A stretch of DNA of 64,000 nucleotides from Limnohabitans sp. G3-2 (GTDB taxonomy: Bacteria; Pseudomonadota; Gammaproteobacteria; Burkholderiales; Burkholderiaceae_C): positions 1-64,000 of the forward strand of contig NZ_NESG01000003.1 in assembly GCF_002778275.1 (NCBI RefSeq). The letters are read 5' to 3'. How positions within the stretch are numbered: position 1 is the stretch's first letter; each line of letters starts with the position of its first letter. This document shows positions 6,258-13,588 of the stretch, piece after piece. The notes beneath the pieces are model-generated. The model saw nothing but the letters and a program-made list of their open reading frames with translations, had not been told where the DNA came from and did no database searches. The translations under genes were made by a program, and so were the position numbers.

Positions 6258-7109
6258 TCACTGCCGCGCCGTGCGCACATTGGGCGGCACAGCGCCCGGT
6301 GCGCTGGTTCGCCAGGGGTTGATGTCCAGCCCGCCGCGCCGGGTGTAGCGGGCGTACACCGTGAGCTTGGTGGGCTTGCAGCGTGTCCAGATGTCCATGA
6401 AGATGCGCTCGACGCATTGCTCATGGAACTCGTTGTGGTTCCTGAAGCTCACGATGTATTGCAGCAGACCCGCTTGCTCGATCTGCGGGCCGCTGTAGGT
6501 GATTTGCACGCTGCCCCAGTCGGGCTGGCCTGTGACCAGGCAATTGCTTTTGAGCAAGTGGCTGACCAGCGTTTCGGTGACCGGCTGCTCATCTAGGTTG
6601 GCCGTGAGCAAGTCGGGCGCGGGCTGGTAGCGGCTGCACTCGATGTCCATACGGTCCAGGTTCAGACCGTCAAGCTCGTGCACGGGCTCGGCGTCAAAGT
6701 GTTCCTGCAGCAGCAGCTTCACGCCCACGCTGGCTTGCATGTTGCCGCCATGCCAGATGGCTGCGCTGATGTCGCGGCGAATCATGTCGCGAACCACTTC
6801 AGGGCTTTCCAGACGCGTGTTGTTGAAGCTGTTCAGGTACAGCTTGAAGGACTTGCTCTCCACAATGTGCGTGCTCTCGGCAGGCACGGTGATGTGGGCC
6901 AGTGCCACTTGCGGCTTGCCCTTGGTGTTGAGCCAGGACAGCTCGAACGCGGTCCACAAATCCGCCCCCAAAAACACGGGCTGCCCGGTGACACCGATCT
7001 CGGCGCGTTTGGTGGCACGGGGAATGGGGAACAGCAGGCGGGCGTCGTATTGGTCCACATAGGCGCTGGACTTGCCCAGCTGGGATTGTTCAGGGAAGTT
7101 CATGCTCAT
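6258..7109 (-). CDS. queF: NADPH-dependent 7-cyano-7-deazaguanine reductase
   Basis: 283 residues, the long (YqfF/E. coli-type) form of QueF with two T-fold halves. It reduces the nitrile preQ0 to preQ1 in queuosine synthesis. The QueF motif [14 protein letters not shown] lies in the N-terminal half. The catalytic cysteine is in [13 protein letters not shown] near residue 188, followed by [10 protein letters not shown]. The start is the ATG at 7109, which overlaps the yaaA stop (ATGA); a second ATG two codons on is possible. No other queuosine gene is in the window. The gene is complete and of normal length. Confidence 0.97.
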   Translation of the reverse strand: MSMNFPEQSQLGKSSAYVDQYDARLLFPIPRATKRAEIGVTGQPVFLGADLWTAFELSWLNTKGKPQVALAHITVPAESTHIVESKSFKLYLNSFNNTRLESPEVVRDMIRRDISAAIWHGGNMQASVGVKLLLQEHFDAEPVHELDGLNLDRMDIECSRYQPAPDLLTANLDEQPVTETLVSHLLKSNCLVTGQPDWGSVQITYSGPQIEQAGLLQYIVSFRNHNEFHEQCVERIFMDIWTRCKPTKLTVYARYTRRGGLDINPWRTSAPGAVPPNVRTARQ

Positions 7110-7894
7110 GCTTGCACCTTGCGACGGAACACCCAACGGTCAGGCTCGGACACTTGCGCGTCGTAGGCGTAGCCTTCGAGGTCAAAGCCCAGCAAACCTT
7201 CAGGATGGGTGATCTTGTTTTGGATGGCGAACCGCGCCATCAAGCCCCGCGCCCGCTTGGCGTTGAAGCTGATGATCTTGTATTTGCCGCCCTTGAAGTC
7301 TTCGAACACGCACTCGATGACGCGGGCCTTGAGGGTTTTGCGGTCCACCGACTTGAAATACTCTTGCGAGGCCAGGTTGACGATGACCGGGGTTTTGTCT
7401 TTGGCCAGCTGGGCGTTCAGGTGCTCGGCAATTTGCGGCCCCCAAAACTTGTACAGGTTGCTGCCCTTGTCGGTGTGCAGCGTGGTGCCCATTTCCAGGC
7501 GGTAGGGTTGCATCCAGTCCAGCGGGCGCAGCACGCCATACAGGCCGCTCAAAATGCCCACATGCTTTTGCGCCCAGTCCAGCTCTTTGGCGCTCAGGGT
7601 CTTGGCGTCCAGGCCTTCGTACACATCGCCATTGAAGGCCAGCACGGCTTGCTTGGCATTCTTGGCGGTGAATTTGGGGCGCCAGGCTTCGTAGCGGGCC
7701 ACGTTCAGGGCCGACAGCGCGTCCGACAGGTCCATCAATTCGGCGATTTGCTGGGGTGACTTTTGGCGCAGCACCTCAATGAGGGCCTGCGACTGCGGCA
7801 CGAACTGGGGCAGCGTGTGCGGCAAATCTGCGTGCGTAGCGCCCACCGGAGTTTCGTAATCCAGCGACTTGGCGGGAGACAATAAGAACAACAT
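7106..7894 (-). CDS. yaaA: Peroxide-stress protein YaaA
   Basis: 262 residues with the YaaA/DUF328 pattern: [14 protein letters not shown] at the start, FNGDVYEGL and [20 protein letters not shown] in the middle, and [12 protein letters not shown] and [15 protein letters not shown] near the end. In E. coli YaaA limits intracellular iron and so DNA damage during hydrogen peroxide stress; it binds DNA. The ATG at 7894 is preferred over one three codons upstream because AAAGGA is properly spaced from it. Its start codon overlaps, on the opposite strand, the start codon of truC. It is coupled to queF by a 4-base overlap. Confidence 0.95.
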   Translation of the reverse strand: MLFLLSPAKSLDYETPVGATHADLPHTLPQFVPQSQALIEVLRQKSPQQIAELMDLSDALSALNVARYEAWRPKFTAKNAKQAVLAFNGDVYEGLDAKTLSAKELDWAQKHVGILSGLYGVLRPLDWMQPYRLEMGTTLHTDKGSNLYKFWGPQIAEHLNAQLAKDKTPVIVNLASQEYFKSVDRKTLKARVIECVFEDFKGGKYKIISFNAKRARGLMARFAIQNKITHPEGLLGFDLEGYAYDAQVSEPDRWVFRRKVQA

Positions 7895-8594
7895 GCTCGA
7901 CATCCTTTACCTGGACGATTATCTCGCCATCGTGCACAAGCCCGCTGGCTGGCTGGTGCATCGCACCCCGCTCGACAAGGGTGAAACCCGCTTTGTGCTG
8001 CAAACTCTGCGCGACCAGATCGGCCAACACGTCTGGCCCGTGCACCGGCTGGACAAAGGCACCAGCGGCGTGCTGGTGTTTGCCCTGAGCGCCGAGGTGG
8101 CCCGCACGCTGGGGCAGGCCTTTGAAACGGGTGAGGGGCTGCACAAGACTTACCGGGCCATTGTGCGGGGTTGGCCCCTGCCAGAGGGTTGGATCGACCA
8201 CCCCTTGAAACGCATGCCCGACGACATGCGCACCGAGCGCGAAGAGAGTCAAGCCGCCCAGACGCGCTACGCCACCCTGCGCCGGGGCGAGCTGCCCATT
8301 GCCCAAGGCGAATTTGCCAGCCTGCGCTGGGCCGAGGTGCAGCTGCAACCCCTGACGGGGCGGCGTCACCAGCTGCGCCGCCACATGAAGCACATGGCCC
8401 ACCCGATCATGGGCGACGCCACGCACGGAAAAGGACCGCTCAACCGGGCGGTGGCCGCGCATTGGGGGCTGCAGCGGCTGTGGCTGCACGCCCTGCGCCT
8501 GGACATGCGCCACCCGGTGAGTGGCCAGGCGCTGAGCATCGACGCCCCCTGCGGGCCAGAATGGCAGCTGTGGGCTGAACCCATTTCTGACTGA
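7893..8594 (+). CDS. truC: tRNA pseudouridine(65) synthase TruC
   Basis: 233 residues of the RluA/TruC family. The catalytic aspartate lies in [15 protein letters not shown] (near residue 53). The C-terminal motifs [20 protein letters not shown] and LWLHALRL are also in place. TruC isomerises U65 in the T-stem of certain tRNAs. The ATG at 7893 is used; a TTG eight codons upstream would run far into yaaA. It is divergent from yaaA with start codons overlapping, so its promoter must lie within the yaaA coding sequence. The assignment to TruC rather than RluA is by overall resemblance and length. Confidence 0.9.
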   Translation: MLDILYLDDYLAIVHKPAGWLVHRTPLDKGETRFVLQTLRDQIGQHVWPVHRLDKGTSGVLVFALSAEVARTLGQAFETGEGLHKTYRAIVRGWPLPEGWIDHPLKRMPDDMRTEREESQAAQTRYATLRRGELPIAQGEFASLRWAEVQLQPLTGRRHQLRRHMKHMAHPIMGDATHGKGPLNRAVAAHWGLQRLWLHALRLDMRHPVSGQALSIDAPCGPEWQLWAEPISD

Positions 8595-8655
8595 AAAACA
8601 AGGGTCTTGTCACAGAGCGGATAGCTTGGCGCCGGCTCTTGCCTAAGATCGCGGC

Positions 8656-9777
8656 ATGAGCCTGCTTTTTACCCCCTACACCTTCAACGCCCCCAGTGGG
8701 CCCCTCACCTTGCCCAACCGCATCGTGGTCGCGCCCATGTGCCAGTACTCGGCCGACCATGGCCAGGCCACCGACTGGCACCTGACGCACTGGACCAACA
8801 TGCTCAACAGCGGCGCGGGCCTGTTCACCATCGAGGCCACGGCCGTGTCGGCCGTGGGCCGCATCAGCCCCGGCTGCTTGGGCCTGTGGGACGACGCCAC
8901 GCAAGCAGCGCTGGGTGACAAACTGCACCGCGCCCGCCGCCTGGCCCCGCACATGCCGGTGTGCATCCAGATCAGCCACGCAGGCCGCAAGGCTTCGAGC
9001 GCCGCGCCTTGGCATGGCGGCATGCTGATCGCCCCCGAAGACGGCGGCTGGCCCACCGTGGCGCCCAGCGCCCTGCCCCACTTGCCCCAAGAAGCCGCCC
9101 CCACCGAACTGAGCCTGGCCGACATCGCGCAGATCAAGGCCGACTTTGTGAACACCGCTCGGCGCAGCCACGCGCTGGGCATCGAGGCGGTGGAGTTGCA
9201 CGCCGCGCACGGCTATTTGCTGCACCAGTTTTTGTCACCCATTTCCAACCAGCGCACCGACGCCTATGGCGGCAGTTTTGAAAACCGCATCCGCTTTCCG
9301 CTGGAAGTGTTCCAAGCCGTGCGCGAAGCCTTTGGCGGCACCTTGGGCATGCGCATCTCGGGCACCGACTGGGTGGACGGCGGCTGGACCGTCGAAGAAA
9401 CTGCCGCCTTGTCGGTGCAGCTCAAACAAGCCGGGGCGCAGTTTGTGCACATCTCTTCGGGCGGCGTCTCGCCCCTGCAAAAAATTGCCTTGGGCCCCGA
9501 GTACCAAGTGCACCTGGCCAAAGCGGTCAAAGACGCATCGGCCCTGACCACCATTGCCGTGGGCCTGATCACCGAGCCCGCCCAAGCCGAAGCCGTGTTG
9601 CAGCGTGGCGACGCCGACCTGGTGGCACTGGCCCGCAGCTTTTTGTACAAGCCGCGCTGGGGCTGGGAAGCGGCCGTGGCTTTGGGCGGCACGGTCGACT
9701 CACAACACCAGTACTGGCGCAGCCTGCCGCGCGAAGCCAAAAACATTTTCAACGACGCCAAAATCGGCATGCGCTGA
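8656..9777 (+). CDS. NADH:flavin oxidoreductase of the Old Yellow Enzyme family (YqjM/NamA-like)
   Basis: 373 residues, an FMN-binding TIM barrel. Visible features are the N-terminal PNRIVVAPMCQYSA with the redox-tuning cysteine of the YqjM class, QISHAGRKAS, the substrate-binding HAAHGYLLHQFLSP, NQRTDAYGGSFENR, and the phosphate-binding AVGLITEPAQAE followed by LARSFLYKPRW. Enzymes of this class reduce activated C=C bonds of enones with NAD(P)H. It follows truC by 61 bases and precedes a Bug receptor by 30 bases on the same strand, so the three may be cotranscribed. Physiological substrate is unknown. Confidence 0.95.
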   Translation: MSLLFTPYTFNAPSGPLTLPNRIVVAPMCQYSADHGQATDWHLTHWTNMLNSGAGLFTIEATAVSAVGRISPGCLGLWDDATQAALGDKLHRARRLAPHMPVCIQISHAGRKASSAAPWHGGMLIAPEDGGWPTVAPSALPHLPQEAAPTELSLADIAQIKADFVNTARRSHALGIEAVELHAAHGYLLHQFLSPISNQRTDAYGGSFENRIRFPLEVFQAVREAFGGTLGMRISGTDWVDGGWTVEETAALSVQLKQAGAQFVHISSGGVSPLQKIALGPEYQVHLAKAVKDASALTTIAVGLITEPAQAEAVLQRGDADLVALARSFLYKPRWGWEAAVALGGTVDSQHQYWRSLPREAKNIFNDAKIGMR

Positions 9778-9807
9778 TTTCCAACTTCAAAAGAGAGAGA
9801 TAGACAC

Positions 9808-10779
9808 ATGAACACTCGCCGTCAAATTTCTAAACTGCTGGCCCTGGCCAGCCTGTGCACCCCCATGGCCCTGATGGCGCAAGCCTTCCCCAGCAAGCCC
9901 ATCACCCTGGTGGTGCCCGTGCCACCCGGCGGCTTGGTCGACACTTCGGCCCGCCTGATTTCTGAGCCTTTGGGCCGCCTGATCGGCCAGTCCATCGTGG
10001 TGGAAAACAAGGGCGGCGCCAGCGGCAACCTGGCCTACCAGCAAGTGGCGCGCGCACCCAAAGACGGCCACACACTGCTGGTGTCGTACTCGGGTTACCA
10101 CGTCGCCAACCCGATCTTGATGAGCAAGCTGCCTTGGGAGTTGAAAGACCTGACGCCCGTGGGCCTGATCACCGTGGCCACCAACGTGGTGGCGGTGCAC
10201 CCCTCGGTGCCGGTGAACAACATGAAGGAGTTCATCACCTACGCCAAGCAAAACCCGGGCAAGCTGAACTACGCCTCGCAGGGCAACGGTTCGGTGTCAC
10301 ACATCGGCACGGAAATCTTCAAACAGCAAACCGGGGTGAGCCTGGTGCATGTGCCCTACAAGGGTTCGGGCCAAGCCATTGCCGACGTGCTGGCAGGCCA
10401 GGTGCAGGTGTTCATGACCACACCGCCTTCGGTGATGCAACACATCCAGGGCGGCAAGCTCAAGGCCTTGGCCGTTACGGGTAAAAAACGCCATGCCGGC
10501 ATGCCCCAGGTGCCCACCATGGCCGAAGCCGGTTACCCCAACTTTGACCTCGAGTCGTGGGTGGCTTTGTACGCCCCAGCAGGCACGCCAGCTGCCGCGG
10601 TCACCCAACTGGCCGATGCCGTCAAGCGCAGCCTGGACTTGCCCGAGAGCAAACAACGCGCCGATGCCGCAGGCATTGAAGTGCGCTTTGTCGCCCCCAC
10701 CGAGATGACCAAAATTTTGGACCGCGACATCGCCGACTGGACGCAGGCCATCAAGGCCGCCAACATCAAGCTGGACTGA
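9808..10779 (+). CDS. Bug/TctC-family periplasmic solute-binding protein
   Basis: 323 residues. The signal peptide (residues 1-25, cleaved after MALMAQA) is followed by FPSKPITLVVPVPPGG, the hallmark first strand of Bug receptors, and by GGASGNLAYQQVARAPKDGH and KLNYASQGNGSVSHIG. Bug proteins bind organic acids or amides and feed tripartite tricarboxylate (Tct) transporters, but most members are orphans encoded far from tctAB. This one stands behind an Old Yellow Enzyme gene. AAGAGAGAGA upstream supplies the ribosome binding site. It ends at a strong bidirectional terminator. Ligand unknown. Confidence 0.93.
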   Translation: MNTRRQISKLLALASLCTPMALMAQAFPSKPITLVVPVPPGGLVDTSARLISEPLGRLIGQSIVVENKGGASGNLAYQQVARAPKDGHTLLVSYSGYHVANPILMSKLPWELKDLTPVGLITVATNVVAVHPSVPVNNMKEFITYAKQNPGKLNYASQGNGSVSHIGTEIFKQQTGVSLVHVPYKGSGQAIADVLAGQVQVFMTTPPSVMQHIQGGKLKALAVTGKKRHAGMPQVPTMAEAGYPNFDLESWVALYAPAGTPAAAVTQLADAVKRSLDLPESKQRADAAGIEVRFVAPTEMTKILDRDIADWTQAIKAANIKLD

Positions 10780-10792
10780 GCGCCAGACGTTC

Positions 10793-10831
10793 AAAAGCCG
10801 GAGTGGGCCTTGCGGCCTGCTCCGGCTTTTT
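10793..10831. terminator. Bidirectional rho-independent terminator
   Basis: AAAAGCCGGAG pairs with CTCCGGCTTTT, with an inner GGCC stem in the loop. A T-run follows on the plus strand and an A-run precedes it, so it can serve the Bug receptor gene from the left and the DUF3501 gene converging from the right. Confidence 0.85.
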
Positions 10832-10854
10832 GGCGGGCCAGTGGCCGCAGTGAT

Positions 10855-11445
10855 TTACTTGAGATCGCCCGCCAAACTGGCCAAGGTGTCCGCGGCGATG
10901 TCGAGGTGCGAGGGGTAGTGGGTGTGGTCGCAACCCATTTTGACGCCAGCGCCCGCCTTGACCGCCGCAGACATGACGGGCGTGAGTTCAAAGCGCACAA
11001 AGTGCACCGCTGAGGTTTTTTCTTCGGTCTCGCGGTCCAGGTCTTCGTCCGCAATCGCGTACACGCGGGCATGGCCTTCGACCTCCACAAACATGCGGTC
11101 TTCCACGCCGATCAGTTTGGCCAACTCGCGCTTGCGCTCGTGGATGTCGACGTACTCGATCATCATGGTGGCTTTCCAGTTGCTGCCATCCGGCACCAGC
11201 GGGGCATAGGCCTCGATCTCTTGCAGGATCCCCTCTTCTTCGAAGACTTTTTCGATGCGCAGCATCTCCTGAATTTGGTAGCGGATGGTGGTTTCGCTCT
11301 CGAACTGCACGTTGATGTGCTCACCCAGTTGCACGCTGCGCAGCTTGCGGTGAGCGATCACCTCGGGCTTGTGGACCTTGCGCCACTTGGTGTAAGCCTC
11401 GAGAGACATCAGGGTCTCGGGCGTGATTTTTCCGGTCAGTTGCAT
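10855..11445 (-). CDS. DUF3501 family protein
   Basis: 196 residues matching what I recall of DUF3501: the N-terminal TLMSLEAYTKWRKVHKPEVI and RSVQLGEHINVQFES, then TIRYQIQEMLRIEKVFEE, and KATMMIEYVDIHERK in the middle. No signal peptide or membrane helix. Function is not established. It is the third gene after rubrerythrin and an Fe-S oxidoreductase (11-base gap to the latter), an order I recall recurring in proteobacteria. That suggests a role in peroxide reduction or in handling the Fe-S or di-iron proteins (inference). Its HERKRELAKL helix is highly charged. Confidence 0.85.
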   Translation of the reverse strand: MQLTGKITPETLMSLEAYTKWRKVHKPEVIAHRKLRSVQLGEHINVQFESETTIRYQIQEMLRIEKVFEEEGILQEIEAYAPLVPDGSNWKATMMIEYVDIHERKRELAKLIGVEDRMFVEVEGHARVYAIADEDLDRETEEKTSAVHFVRFELTPVMSAAVKAGAGVKMGCDHTHYPSHLDIAADTLASLAGDLK

Positions 11446-11456
11446 GGCGGTTTTCC

Positions 11457-12806
11457 TTATTTGAGACCGTAGGCTTTGCGCACCAAGGTCAAGGGGTGGT
11501 TCAGTTCGGGGGCGCCCAAACCGTTGACCTCAAAGCCTTGGGCAATGTGGTGGCCGCCCAGCGGGCAATCGGAGCTGATGAAGTCGGGCTTGGAGCCGTC
11601 CTTCATGGTGGCCATGGCCTTGAACACGGGTTTGCCGATTTTCATCGCCATCTCGTGCGACCCTTTTTTGACACCGTAAGTGCCCGCGTGGCCCGAGCAG
11701 CGCTCGATGGTGTTGATCTCGGTGTCCGGGATCATCTTGAGCATTTCTTCGGTTTTTTTGCCGATGTTTTGCACCCGGCCGTGGCAAGGAATTTGGTAGC
11801 TCACATTGCCCAAGGCTTGAGGAAATTCGGTCTTGAGCAAGCCGTCGCGCTTGCGGGCCATGAAGTACTCAAACGGGTCCCACATGGCTTCTTTGACCAA
11901 CTGGGTGTCGGTGCAATCGGGGAACATGAGGGGGATTTCCTGCTTGAACATCAGGGCGCAGCTGGGCACGGCCGCCATGATGGCGTAGCCGTCTTTGGCG
12001 TACTTCGCCAACACCGGGATGTTGGCTTCTTTGGACGCCTTCACCGAGTCCAAGTCGCCCAGTTCGAGCTTGGGCATGCCGCAGCACTTTTCTTTCTCGA
12101 CCAGCACGTAGGGAATGGCGTTGTGGTCCAGGATTTTGAGCAAGTCGTGGCCGATGCCGGGCTCGTTGTAATTGATGTAGCAGGTCGAATAAATGGCCAC
12201 TTTGCCGGGCGTTTTCTCGCCGTCCACCACGTTGACCGACTGGGCATCTGGGGCGCTCGAACGGAACTTTTGGGTGGCCAAGGAAGGCAACCAAGCGTTT
12301 TTGTCGACGCCCGCCACGCTTTCCATGATGCTGCGTGCCGCTTCGGTCTTGTTGAGCGCGTTGACCGCCTGCACCACGATCGGGATGCCGGCAAACGAGC
12401 CGTGCGTGTCGGTCGAGGCCAAAAACTTTTCGGCCGCGCCCACTTCGCCTTTTTTGAACTTGATGGCTTTGGCCCGCAGCATGGTGTGCGGGAAGTCCAG
12501 GTTCCAGGCGTGCGGCGGGGTGTAGGGGCACTTGGTCATGTAGCACAGGTCACACATGAAGCACTGGTCCACCACTTTCCAGTAATCCTTCTTGTCCACC
12601 CCATCCACTTCCATGGTGCTGGACTCGTCCACCAGGTCGAACAAGGTGGGGAACGAGTTGCACAGGCTCACGCAGCGGCGGCAGCCGTGGCAGATGTCGA
12701 AAATGCGCTCCAACTCGTCAAAGCATTTTTCTTCGTTGTAGAACTCGGGACTCTCCCAACCGAGGGCGTGCCGCGTGGGGGCCTCAAGGTTGCCTTCTTT
12801 GGCCAT
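11457..12806 (-). CDS. (Fe-S)-binding oxidoreductase, GlpC/heterodisulfide-reductase-like
   Basis: 449 residues. Two 4Fe-4S clusters lie in the N-terminal 120 residues (CHGCRRCVSLC and CFMCDLCYMTKCP). Two C-terminal cysteine-rich CCG-type blocks follow (CCGMPKLELGD near 245, and CSGHAGTYG with SSDCPLGGHH after 370). The family transfers electrons between a dehydrogenase and quinone or disulfide centres. Placed directly downstream of rubrerythrin and upstream of DUF3501, it is the likely electron supplier for the rubrerythrin, which here lacks its own rubredoxin domain (inference). Start ATG at 12806; GAGCACAAC-type ribosome binding site. Confidence 0.92.
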   Translation of the reverse strand: MAKEGNLEAPTRHALGWESPEFYNEEKCFDELERIFDICHGCRRCVSLCNSFPTLFDLVDESSTMEVDGVDKKDYWKVVDQCFMCDLCYMTKCPYTPPHAWNLDFPHTMLRAKAIKFKKGEVGAAEKFLASTDTHGSFAGIPIVVQAVNALNKTEAARSIMESVAGVDKNAWLPSLATQKFRSSAPDAQSVNVVDGEKTPGKVAIYSTCYINYNEPGIGHDLLKILDHNAIPYVLVEKEKCCGMPKLELGDLDSVKASKEANIPVLAKYAKDGYAIMAAVPSCALMFKQEIPLMFPDCTDTQLVKEAMWDPFEYFMARKRDGLLKTEFPQALGNVSYQIPCHGRVQNIGKKTEEMLKMIPDTEINTIERCSGHAGTYGVKKGSHEMAMKIGKPVFKAMATMKDGSKPDFISSDCPLGGHHIAQGFEVNGLGAPELNHPLTLVRKAYGLK

Positions 12807-12867
12807 GTTGTGCTCCTGTCTTTTTTGTTTTGGGTTTGCCTGAGAACTCTGCTTGCAAAGCCCTGAG

Positions 12868-12895
12868 AAAAACCCGCTGCACGGGGCCGTGCAGC
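12868..12895 (-). terminator. Terminator or attenuator between rubrerythrin and the Fe-S gene
   Basis: GCTGCACGG and CCGTGCAGC form a perfect 9-bp stem with a 2-base spacer. On the minus strand it is followed by GGG and five T. It lies in the 107-base gap after rubrerythrin, so it should reduce transcription into the Fe-S and DUF3501 genes. Confidence 0.75.
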
Positions 12896-12913
12896 AGGCC
12901 GGATCACCGGGGA

Positions 12914-13336
12914 TCAGTCCACCAGTTCGTTCAGGGCTTTCTGGTAACGGTTGGCATGTGAACGCTCAGCCTTGGCCAGGGTCTCGAACCAGTCGGCGAT
13001 TTCGTCAAAACCTTCTTCGCGAGCGGTCTTGGCCATGCCGGGGTACATGTCGGTGTACTCGTGGGTCTCGCCAGCCACAGCCGAAGCCAGGTTGTCGCGG
13101 GTCGAGCCGATGGGCATGCCGGTCGCTGGGTCACCGGATTGCTCCAGGAACTCCAGGTGGCCGTGGGCGTGGCCAGTTTCACCTTCGGCGGTGGAACGGA
13201 ACAGGGCTGCCACGTCGTTCTGACCTTCAACGTCAGCTTTGTTCGCGAAGTACAAATAGCGACGGTTGGCCTGGGATTCGCCTGCGAAGGCGTCTTTCAG
13301 GCATTGTTCCGTGCGCGAGCCTTTGAGTGCTGCCAT
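12914..13336 (-). CDS. Rubrerythrin lacking the rubredoxin domain
   Basis: 140 residues, a four-helix-bundle di-iron protein. Iron ligands are seen in [35 protein letters not shown] and [11 protein letters not shown]. Classical rubrerythrin is about 190 residues with a C-terminal rubredoxin (two CPxC knuckles). Here the protein ends at NELVD and no CPxC pair occurs. It should reduce hydrogen peroxide to water using external electrons. It is first in the operon with the Fe-S oxidoreductase and DUF3501. Strong GGAGAT ribosome binding site. The AT-rich upstream region carries an inverted repeat that may bind a redox regulator. Confidence 0.93.
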   Translation of the reverse strand: MAALKGSRTEQCLKDAFAGESQANRRYLYFANKADVEGQNDVAALFRSTAEGETGHAHGHLEFLEQSGDPATGMPIGSTRDNLASAVAGETHEYTDMYPGMAKTAREEGFDEIADWFETLAKAERSHANRYQKALNELVD

Positions 13337-13423
13337 GGGTATCTCCTAGTGAGTTTTACGTTGATTGCCCTGACGACATCGCCAGAGAACCATCAGGTTA
13401 GTCTTTTACCGACCGGTCGCCTA

Positions 13424-13453
13424 ATTAATTGATGCAATACCCTCAATTAATTG
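13424..13453. promoter_or_regulatory. Inverted repeat upstream of rubrerythrin
   Basis: AATTAATTGA (13424-13433) and TCAATTAATT (13444-13453) are perfect inverted 10-mers separated by 10 bases. A second palindrome, CGACCGGTCG, lies at 13411-13420. They lie in the AT-rich 250-base gap between the divergent rubrerythrin and valS genes, about 90-115 bases upstream of the rubrerythrin start. They look like a dimeric repressor or activator site; the regulator is not identified. Confidence 0.45.
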
Positions 13454-13588
13454 AAGCTATCAGCCAAGCCCTCGGGCTTGGGCCCAGGAGAGCCAAGGTG
13501 GGCTAGGTAAAATCACCTATTTCGGACACCGATCGTCCTGCACGGCCTGCGCAGAGCTGCCGTCATTTATTTTTGAGAAGCCCCCGCC

